Assembly (NCBI GenBank): GCA_902476475.1
Contig: CABSDO010000110.1
Span: forward strand, 1-5,514
Direction: 5' to 3'
Length of the DNA: 5,514 nucleotides
Origin: an uncultured Collinsella sp.
GTDB lineage: Bacteria; Actinomycetota; Coriobacteriia; Coriobacteriales; Coriobacteriaceae
Position 1 is the stretch's first letter. Every line of letters starts with the position of its first letter. The notes under the pieces were generated by a model. The model saw only the letters and a list, made by a program, of their open reading frames with translations, was not told where the DNA came from and made no database searches. Made by a program: the position numbers and the translations under genes. This document shows positions 1 through 5,067 of the stretch, piece by piece.

Positions 1-1752
1 CCCGCCGATGCCGAGCCCGCCGACGTCCGTCCTGGTCGCAGCCATCGTACTGCTGCTAAGCGCACGTCCAAGGCCAAGGCTGCCAAGAAGGGTGCGTCCG
101 AGGATTCCGCCGAGACGACCGCCGATGCATCGACTGATGCCGCCGAGCCCCAAGACGTCGAACAGTCTGCGTCCGAGAAGCCCAAGCGCGGTCGTAAGAA
201 GTCCGCTAAGGCCAAGGCGTCCGAGCAGCAGGCTGATGCCGAAGCGCAGATTGATTCCGGCGCCGAGGCCAATGACGCCGCTGCGGCCAATGCCGGCGCC
301 GCCGCAACCGATGGTGCCGCCCCCTCTGAGGGCGAAGACGGCACTCGTTCCAACCGTCGCCAGCACAAGCGCAACGAGGAGCGCAACGATCGCAAGGACG
401 AGCGCAACAACGACCGTCGCAACCGTCAGCGCGATCGCAAACAGCGCAACAAGGAGCGCAACGCCGCCCCCACCGAGCCCACGCTTTCGCGTGAGGAGCT
501 CGCTGCCATGAAGGTCGCCGAACTGCGCGAGAAGGCCAAGGAGTTCGAGATCGAGACGACCGGCAAGAAGAAAGCCGAGCTCGTCGAGGAGATCTACGTC
601 ACCGCCGCGAAGGCCGAGGGCTTCCGCGACATCAAGGGTATTCTGCAGATTCGCCCGGACAGCTCCGGCATCATCCACGCCCATGGCTACATGAAGTCCA
701 ACGACGACGCCTTCGTACCCGCCTACCTCATCCGCTCCGCGCGCCTGCGCACGGGCGACGTCATCGAGGGCTCGCTGCGTCCTTCGCGCGGCGGCGACAA
801 GCGCGCCGGCCTCGCCAAAATCACGACCGTCAACGGTCTGGATCCCGAGCAGATTCGCAACCGCCCCAAGTTCGGCGACCTCACCCCGGTCTATCCCAAC
901 GAGCCGCTGCGCATGGAGCACGGCAAGGACTCCATTACCGGTCGCGCCATCGACATCGTGTCGCCGATTGGCAAGGGTCAGCGTGGCCTGATCGTGTCCC
1001 CGCCCAAGGCCGGCAAGACCACGATCCTCAAGAAGATCTGCCAGTCTATCTCGATTAACAACCCCGAGGTGCACCTCATCTGTCTGCTCGTCGACGAGCG
1101 CCCCGAAGAGGTCACCGATATGCAGCGTTCCATCAAGGGCGAGGTTGTGGCGTCGACCTTCGATATGCCCGCCGACAACCACACTCGCGTGGCAGAGCTC
1201 GTCATCGAGCGCGCCAAGCGCATCGTGGAACTGGGCGGCGATGTTGTGGTGGTGCTCGACTCCATTACGCGTCTTGCCCGCGCCTACAACTTGGCGGCGC
1301 CCGCCTCGGGCCGCATCCTTTCGGGCGGCGTCGATTCGGCGGCCCTGTATCCGCCCAAGCGCTTCCTGGGCGCAGCCCGTAATATCGAGAACGGTGGCTC
1401 GCTCACCATCCTGGCCTCTGCCCTCATCGACACCGGTTCCAAGATGGACGAGGTCATCTTTGAGGAGTTCAAGGGCACCGGCAACATGGAGCTTAAGCTC
1501 GACCGCGACCTGGCCGACCGCCGCATCTTCCCGGCTATCGACCCCGTTGCCTCCGGTACGCGTAACGAGGACCTGTTGGTTGACGAGCAGATGCGTCCGT
1601 TTGTCTTTGGCCTGCGTCGCATTCTTGCCGGCATGAACAACACCGAGCGCGCGGCCGCATCGTTTATCAAGGGTCTTAAGGGCACCAACACCAACCAGGA
1701 GTTCCTGGTGCGTTCGGCCAAAAAGCACAGCGACTACGAGCAGACGTTCTAG
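1..1752 (+). CDS. rho: Transcription termination factor Rho (5' end outside window)
   Basis: Hexameric RNA-dependent ATPase/translocase that ends transcription of untranslated RNA in the cytoplasm. The frame is open from base 1 to the TAG at 1750-1752 (583 visible residues) and has no in-frame start before ATG 508, so the gene begins upstream. Visible residues 1 to about 160 are a disordered Ala/Lys/Glu extension ending in an Arg/Asn-rich block. Residues about 163-200 match the Rho helical N-terminal domain. About 213-280 are the OB-fold RNA-binding domain, which lacks the usual RNP1 aromatics. The rest is the RecA-like motor: Walker A PPKAGKT (1000-1020), DERPEEVTDMQR, Walker B Asp (1258-1260) followed by SITRLARAYN, Q-loop region LSGGVD, R-loop region EEFKGTGNMEL, and an arginine-finger candidate Arg (1615-1617). 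The core is intact and close in length to the family norm; the extra size is all N-terminal. An intrinsic terminator follows. Identity is certain; the true start is not visible. Confidence 0.97.
   Translation, partial: PADAEPADVRPGRSHRTAAKRTSKAKAAKKGASEDSAETTADASTDAAEPQDVEQSASEKPKRGRKKSAKAKASEQQADAEAQIDSGAEANDAAAANAGAAATDGAAPSEGEDGTRSNRRQHKRNEERNDRKDERNNDRRNRQRDRKQRNKERNAAPTEPTLSREELAAMKVAELREKAKEFEIETTGKKKAELVEEIYVTAAKAEGFRDIKGILQIRPDSSGIIHAHGYMKSNDDAFVPAYLIRSARLRTGDVIEGSLRPSRGGDKRAGLAKITTVNGLDPEQIRNRPKFGDLTPVYPNEPLRMEHGKDSITGRAIDIVSPIGKGQRGLIVSPPKAGKTTILKKICQSISINNPEVHLICLLVDERPEEVTDMQRSIKGEVVASTFDMPADNHTRVAELVIERAKRIVELGGDVVVVLDSITRLARAYNLAAPASGRILSGGVDSAALYPPKRFLGAARNIENGGSLTILASALIDTGSKMDEVIFEEFKGTGNMELKLDRDLADRRIFPAIDPVASGTRNEDLLVDEQMRPFVFGLRRILAGMNNTERAAASFIKGLKGTNTNQEFLVRSAKKHSDYEQTF
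346..462 (+). other. Arg/Asn-rich disordered segment of the Rho extension
   Basis: Within rho, 39 consecutive codons encode 14 Arg and 8 Asn, with most of the remainder Lys, Asp, Glu and Gln and almost no hydrophobic residue. The 9-mer GAGCGCAAC (Glu-Arg-Asn) occurs at 379-387, 400-408 and 454-462, which suggests growth by slippage of a short repeat. Two Lys/Arg clusters lie further upstream (about 61-93 and 178-219), separated by Ala/Asp/Glu-rich stretches. Actinobacterial Rho proteins such as that of Micrococcus luteus carry comparable charged inserts that help RNA binding. A similar role here is inferred. Confidence 0.8.
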
Positions 1753-1792
1753 GTTGTCATCCACACGCAGCGATAGTCATCAATGCGATACA

Positions 1793-1823
1793 GGGTCGGG
1801 GCTTTGAGCCTCGGCCCTTTTCT
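1793..1823 (+). terminator. Intrinsic terminator after rho
   Basis: An 11-bp stem (1793-1803 with 1807-1817, including two G-U pairs) closes a 3-nt TTG loop and is followed directly by TTTTCT. It lies 40 nt after the rho stop codon and separates rho from the promoter of the next operon. The termination factor gene is therefore itself ended by a Rho-independent signal. Confidence 0.9.
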
Positions 1824-1898
1824 ATATCGCCGCTCCGCGCTTTTTTGACCATAAGACTGGCAAGCAGCAGGTTTCCCGTTTCAATCCGACATCGTCGC

Positions 1899-1927
1899 TT
1901 GCAATCGACGGGGCGGTTTCGCATAAT
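1899..1927 (+). promoter_or_regulatory. Sigma70-type promoter for the membrane-protein operon
   Basis: A -35 box TTGCAA (1899-1904) and a -10 box CATAAT (1922-1927) are separated by exactly 17 nt. Each is close to the housekeeping consensus (4/6 and 5/6 matches). It lies between the rho terminator and the next gene on the same strand. Transcription would start near 1934, giving a leader of about 130 nt. A short inverted repeat AGCTT-TT-AAGCT (1928-1939) sits at the predicted start site and could be an operator or early hairpin. Confidence 0.65.
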
Positions 1928-1955
1928 AGCTTTTAAGCTTCGCGACGGAAAACGC

Positions 1956-2006
1956 AGATGAAACGAACCATATACCGTTGCTTTGGGGCATAGCCCCGCT
2001 TCATCT
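1956..2006 (+). promoter_or_regulatory. Candidate folded RNA element in the operon leader
   Basis: In the predicted 5' leader, AGATGAA (1956-1962) can pair with TTCATCT (2000-2006), enclosing a stable GGGGC-ATA-GCCCC hairpin (1985-1997). A weak ACG/CGT pairing (1963-1965 with 1976-1978) could form a third arm, giving a three-way-junction shape. There is no T-run after it, so it is not an intrinsic terminator. I do not recognise it as any known riboswitch, and pairings of this size can arise by chance. Confidence 0.3.
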
Positions 2007-2052
2007 TCTCTCGCGCAGCCAACTGAATGATGCGATTTGGGTGCTGGAAGAT

Positions 2053-2060
2053 GGGGAGAG
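2053..2060 (+). promoter_or_regulatory. Ribosome binding site that fixes the ATG 2064 start
   Basis: GGGGAGAG, a strong purine-rich Shine-Dalgarno sequence, ends 3 nt before ATG 2064, with its GGGGAG core ending 5 nt before it. This favours ATG 2064 over the in-frame TTG at 2037, which has no comparable site and would put the SD inside the coding region. Confidence 0.75.
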
Positions 2061-2063
2061 CTC

Positions 2064-3464
2064 ATGGCTTCTTCTGATGCAACACAACGAGCAGTCCTTG
2101 CTGGACTTTCGTGCGGGATCGGCCTTGCCGCTCCCGTGGTTATGTATGCCGCGACGCTACCGTTTTCGTCTGTGAACGAGACGGTCGTGGCGGGTGCGGT
2201 TCCCTTCGCCGTGGGCGCAGTGGCGGGCGTGGGTATCTATGCCGCCTCGCTGGGTATCTCCGAGTATCGTGCGCAGCGTGAAGAGCGTCTGTTCCAGCCC
2301 AATGCCATGGGCGGTGCCGCCAATCTCAATCAGCATCAAAGCGAGTTCAAGACCGCCTCGATTCCAGCTCAGCAGCAGGATGCGACTCCTTATGCTGCTG
2401 TTTCTGCTTCTCAGGCTCAGTCGGAGCAGTCTACCTCGGCATTCCTTTCCGGCCTGACTGGTGCGTTCCAGCGCCGTCATGCCGATGATGGTGTCCCTAC
2501 CATCGCTCGAGCCGCAGATGCTATGGACGAGGACGAGGCTTGGTCCATGATCGACAGTATGCTCGACGACGATTCGCCGGTGAGCTGCGACCCTGCACAC
2601 TCGCGCGACGTCTATCAAGTCGCCATCGACGAGCTCACCAACGGCGGGCAGACCGGCTCCTTCAATCGCGACGACATCGCCGCCGCGGCACGCGCCGTGT
2701 CGGGCTCCCAGGCCGCCCCTGCGGGCAGCACGGCGGCTTTCGTGGCACTCGTCGCCAACGCGGCAGCCAATAACGCTTACAGCGCTACCTCGGCGGACGC
2801 GAACGCTTCTGCCGACAATTCGTACGTTGATGAAGCCATGACCGCGGACGAGGAGGCCGTTGCCGCCCGCCGTGCCGCCGAAAGCTCGCTTTGGGGCGCT
2901 CCTGCCCAGCAGCAGGCGGCTGAGGCTGCGCCGTACAACGCAAACCTCGCCAGCATGCCTATCATCTCCGGTGCTGCGGACATCGATCTCGATGACCTCG
3001 ATGAGCCTGCAGCCATCACCGCATCGATTGATGCCCAAGATCGCATCGACACCGGCGACCTTCCGGACGCCTCGCTCGAGGTTGATGTCCCCATGGCCGA
3101 TTACTCGGGCCACGAGGACATGTGGGCCGCCGCCACCGCGATTCTGGATGAGATTGACGAGCCCGCTCCTGTTGCAGCCCCCGCTCCCGTCGCTGCCCCT
3201 CAGCCTGCTGCCCCCGCCTATGTCGGCCGTCACAGCGCTGTGTTCCCCGAGGATACCGCCCGTATCTCACGCGAGAGCATCGAGCGGGCCGAGGCTATTG
3301 CCGCCGGCATTATGGAAAATCGTCGTCACGAGCGCGTCAATCAGATCCTCGAGGAAGAGATCGAGCGCCTGCAGTCCTCTACCGCCAAGCGTACGGGCCG
3401 TGCCTATCTGAGCGTTATCGAGGGCGGTACCGCCAGCTTCGCGCCGCTCCGCGCGGAGGCATAA
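2064..3464 (+). CDS. Unrecognised two-pass membrane protein with long low-complexity cytoplasmic tail
   Basis: I do not recognise this 466-residue protein. Two hydrophobic segments rich in Ala, Gly and Val (about residues 10-32 and 41-65) form a membrane hairpin. The Arg-rich sequence just after the second one (residues 67-75) indicates that the remaining 390 or so residues face the cytoplasm. That tail is Ala, Asp, Glu, Gln and Ser rich and probably disordered. It includes acidic patches, a related acidic motif three times (about 160-173, 308-318, 358-370) and a Pro-Ala spacer (367-385). Residues about 400-438 form a charged helix, likely a coiled coil, followed by a short tail containing AYLSVIEGG. 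No catalytic motif is visible. It is first in an operon with a VanZ-like gene 7 nt downstream. A membrane-tethered scaffold or adaptor is possible but only inferred. The start is chosen from the SD at 2053-2060. Confidence 0.85.
   Translation: MASSDATQRAVLAGLSCGIGLAAPVVMYAATLPFSSVNETVVAGAVPFAVGAVAGVGIYAASLGISEYRAQREERLFQPNAMGGAANLNQHQSEFKTASIPAQQQDATPYAAVSASQAQSEQSTSAFLSGLTGAFQRRHADDGVPTIARAADAMDEDEAWSMIDSMLDDDSPVSCDPAHSRDVYQVAIDELTNGGQTGSFNRDDIAAAARAVSGSQAAPAGSTAAFVALVANAAANNAYSATSADANASADNSYVDEAMTADEEAVAARRAAESSLWGAPAQQQAAEAAPYNANLASMPIISGAADIDLDDLDEPAAITASIDAQDRIDTGDLPDASLEVDVPMADYSGHEDMWAAATAILDEIDEPAPVAAPAPVAAPQPAAPAYVGRHSAVFPEDTARISRESIERAEAIAAGIMENRRHERVNQILEEEIERLQSSTAKRTGRAYLSVIEGGTASFAPLRAEA
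3455..3459 (+). promoter_or_regulatory. Ribosome binding site of the VanZ-like gene inside the preceding gene
   Basis: GGAGG lies within the last codons of the upstream gene, 12 nt before ATG 3472. The spacing is slightly long, but the two genes are separated by only 7 nt, so translational coupling is likely. Confidence 0.6.
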
Positions 3465-3471
3465 CTTCTGC

Positions 3472-3921
3472 ATGGTTAAGATCAATCGAAAATGGGCGGC
3501 CGTGACCTGCCTGATGGCGCTCTTGATCTGGGGCAATTCGCTGGTTCCCGGCTCGGGGTCGGGCTCGCTGAGCCTAACGGTCATGGAAACTATCCGCGGT
3601 TTCCTGCACGGCGTGGGACTTCCATATGAATGGGTGACCAACTTTGTTGTTCGCAAGTGCGCGCATTTTACCGAGTATATGGTGCTCGGCATCCTGGCAA
3701 CGCACGCCTTTGATTTTGAGGGCCGGCGCACCTTTGACGTGCTGCTGCCCACGGCGGTGTTCCTGCTGCTGATTCCCTCGATCGACGAGACGATTCAGCT
3801 CTTTGTGCCGGGACGCGCCGGCATGATTACCGATGTGATGATCGACTGCTGTGGAGCGGCAACGGGCGTTGTGCTCCGATATCTCTTACGGTCGCTGATG
3901 TGCGCCAAAAAGGCCGCCTAG
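3472..3921 (+). CDS. VanZ-like family membrane protein
   Basis: A small integral membrane protein of 149 residues, normal for single-domain VanZ-like proteins. Predicted membrane segments are at about residues 8-26, 58-80, 88-104 and 118-140. Both family signatures are present: RKCAHFTEYMVLGIL (61-75), with Lys62, His65, Glu68 and Tyr69, and DETIQLFVPGR (105-115) followed by TDVMIDCCGAATG (120-132). VanZ itself gives low-level teicoplanin resistance in enterococci by an unknown mechanism; most relatives are uncharacterised envelope proteins, so resistance should not be assumed. There are no vanH, vanA or vanX genes nearby. It is second in the operon with the unrecognised membrane protein and may act with it. 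The stop codon lies inside the terminator stem that ends the operon. Confidence 0.9.
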   Translation: MVKINRKWAAVTCLMALLIWGNSLVPGSGSGSLSLTVMETIRGFLHGVGLPYEWVTNFVVRKCAHFTEYMVLGILATHAFDFEGRRTFDVLLPTAVFLLLIPSIDETIQLFVPGRAGMITDVMIDCCGAATGVVLRYLLRSLMCAKKAA

Positions 3922-3953
3922 GACGTATTGTTTGGTCCTAGGCGGCCTTTTTT
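3907..3953 (+). terminator. Intrinsic, probably bidirectional terminator between convergent genes
   Basis: A perfect 14-bp stem (3911-3924 with 3935-3948) with a 10-nt loop is followed by a T-run (3948-3953). It is preceded by a run of A (3907-3911), which is a T-run on the other strand. It ends the VanZ-like operon on the + strand and can also serve the sugar kinase gene arriving on the - strand. Its 5' arm includes the last sense codons and the TAG stop of the VanZ-like gene. Confidence 0.93.
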
Positions 3954-4035
3954 ATTTGAGGGCTTATATGAGGCGTGGTGGCGTCGTTCCGTAGGTCGGA
4001 TTTGCCGGGCGCGCCACGCCCTGTGGGTGCGTCTG

Positions 4036-4926
4036 CTACTGAAGCGCCTGTGCGCCCAGGGCCAGGCAACCCATGATGCCCTGCTTGCCCTCGAGGCTGT
4101 TGTTGACGATGTAGTTATCGATGTCGTTGACCTCGGGCGTGACGATATAGCCGTTGAGCATTTCGGCGCACTTCTTGCGCGCGAGCGGCACGATGGGGGT
4201 GTGGTCGGCCACGCCGCCGCCGATGATGATCTTTTGCGGCGCGTAGCACAGCGTGTAGGTCATGAGCGCCTGTGCCAGATAGCCGGCGAGCAGGTCCATG
4301 GCCTCCGGGTCATCGGCCATGTCTCCGGCGCTCTTGCCATCCCAGCGCTTTTTAACGCCGGGGCCGGCGATGAGGCCCTCTAGGCAGTTGTCGTGGAAGG
4401 GGCAGGCGCTGTGCTCGCCAATGGTGTCGCGCGGGTCGCGCGTGACCAGGATGTGGCCGGCCTCGGGATGCATCATGCCGTGCACGAGCTTACCGCCCGA
4501 GAGCACGCCGGCGCCTACGCCGGTGCCGATGGTCAGATACACAACGTCAGTGAGGCCCTGGGCGCAACCAAAGGTGACCTCGCCCAGGCAGGCGACGTTG
4601 ACGTCGGTGTCGTAGCCGCAGGGGATATTGAGCTCGTTTTGGATAGTGCCCAGCAGGTCAAAGTAGCGCCATGCCGTTTTGGGCGTCTCCAGGATCTTGC
4701 CGTATTGGGGCGAGGCAGGGTTGACTGCGGTGGGGCCAAAGGCGCCGATGCCCAGCGCGGCGATGCCCTTGTCGGCAAACCACGCGTTGACGGCCTCAAC
4801 GGTCTCCTGCGGGGTCGTGGTCGCGATCTGCTCGCGCTCTAGGACCGTACCGTCCGCATAGCCCGTGGCGCAGACCATCTTGGTGCCACCGGCCTCGAGC
4901 GCTCCGATAAGCTGCTGCTCTGCCAT
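4036..4926 (-). CDS. ROK-family sugar kinase, fructokinase type
   Basis: A cytoplasmic ATP-dependent hexose kinase of 296 residues, the usual ROK length, most like the fructokinase branch (Bacillus YdhR/GmuE type) that makes fructose 6-phosphate for glycolysis. The N-terminal phosphate-binding motif is EAGGTK (11-16). The catalytic base candidate is Asp108 in DTDVNVACLGE. The second phosphate loop is IGTGVGAG (133-140). A HPEAGH motif (153-158) is followed by CPFHDNC (175-181), so His158, Cys175, His178 and Cys181 form the zinc site typical of ROK kinases. GGGV (237-239 region) fits adenosine binding. There is no N-terminal helix-turn-helix, so it is an enzyme rather than a ROK repressor. ATG at 4926 is preceded by GAGAGAGG with 6-nt spacing. 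It is transcribed alone from its own promoter. Family is certain; fructose as substrate is inferred from similarity. Confidence 0.93.
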   Translation of the reverse strand: MAEQQLIGALEAGGTKMVCATGYADGTVLEREQIATTTPQETVEAVNAWFADKGIAALGIGAFGPTAVNPASPQYGKILETPKTAWRYFDLLGTIQNELNIPCGYDTDVNVACLGEVTFGCAQGLTDVVYLTIGTGVGAGVLSGGKLVHGMMHPEAGHILVTRDPRDTIGEHSACPFHDNCLEGLIAGPGVKKRWDGKSAGDMADDPEAMDLLAGYLAQALMTYTLCYAPQKIIIGGGVADHTPIVPLARKKCAEMLNGYIVTPEVNDIDNYIVNNSLEGKQGIMGCLALGAQALQ

Positions 4927-4932
4927 AGTATT

Positions 4933-4940
4933 CCTCTCTC
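4933..4940 (-). promoter_or_regulatory. Ribosome binding site of the sugar kinase gene
   Basis: On the minus strand, GAGAGAGG ends 6 nt before the ATG at 4924-4926. It confirms that start. Confidence 0.75.
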
Positions 4941-4964
4941 TGGGACGAGTTGCTCCGTGACTAA

Positions 4965-4992
4965 AGTATAGAGCTCTAAACCATTTAAGAAA
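4965..4992 (-). promoter_or_regulatory. Promoter of the sugar kinase gene
   Basis: On the minus strand, TATACT (4965-4970) is a near-consensus -10 box. The -35 region 16-17 nt upstream is weak (TTTCTT, 4987-4992). The promoter lies directly downstream of the aminotransferase terminator, so the kinase is an independent transcription unit. A weak -35 fits a regulated promoter. Confidence 0.55.
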
Positions 4993-5001
4993 GCGCTATA
5001 G
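4969..5001 (-). promoter_or_regulatory. Candidate operators overlapping the sugar kinase promoter
   Basis: Two symmetric elements sit on the promoter. TAGAGCTCTA (4969-4978) is a perfect 10-bp palindrome abutting the -10 box. AGAAAGCGCTATAG (4988-5001 read on the + strand) has the AGCGCT centre and A-rich flank of LacI/CcpA-type operators and overlaps the -35 region. Control of a sugar kinase by such a repressor is biologically sensible, but the match is partial. Confidence 0.3.
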
Positions 5002-5042
5002 AAAGAAGCCTCGCAACGCGGCGGGCGGTGCGAGGCTTCTTT
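5002..5042 (-). terminator. Intrinsic terminator of the aminotransferase gene
   Basis: A perfect 14-bp stem (5002-5015 with 5029-5042) encloses a GC-rich 13-nt loop. On the minus strand the 3' arm runs into a T-rich CTTCTTTCTAT tail. It lies 25 nt after the aminotransferase stop and before the kinase promoter. Confidence 0.85.
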
Positions 5043-5067
5043 GGTTGCTTTAGTTGCCGGGCCGTCC

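Noticed and set aside
8..511. Proline/arginine-rich open frame at the start of the window
   Set aside because: It is an out-of-frame reading of the repetitive rho extension; the rho frame is open over the same bases and runs directly into recognisable Rho sequence.
1971..1976. TATACC as a second -10 box closer to the membrane-protein gene
   Set aside because: There is no acceptable -35 box at 16-18 nt upstream; the promoter at 1899-1927 is much better.
1757..2065. Minus-strand open frame of 102 codons in the gap after rho
   Set aside because: It runs through the rho terminator and the + strand promoter and leader, has no convincing ribosome binding site, and resembles nothing known.
2157..3233. 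Long antisense open frame (358 codons) over the membrane-protein gene
   Set aside because: High-GC codon bias creates long antisense frames. It has no SD or promoter, and its Arg/Gly-rich translation resembles no protein family.
3472..3921. Glycopeptide resistance gene vanZ
   Set aside because: The VanZ-like family is broad and mostly unrelated to resistance, and no vanHAX or vanRS genes are nearby.
3972..4020. Inverted repeat GGCGTGG/CCACGCC between the convergent genes
   Set aside because: It has a long loop of 35 nt and no T-run on either side, so it is unlikely to be a terminator; the hairpin at 3907-3953 suffices for both genes.
3928..4383. Plus-strand open frames opposite the sugar kinase gene
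   Set aside because: They are shadows of the kinase, which shows all ROK motifs on the minus strand.
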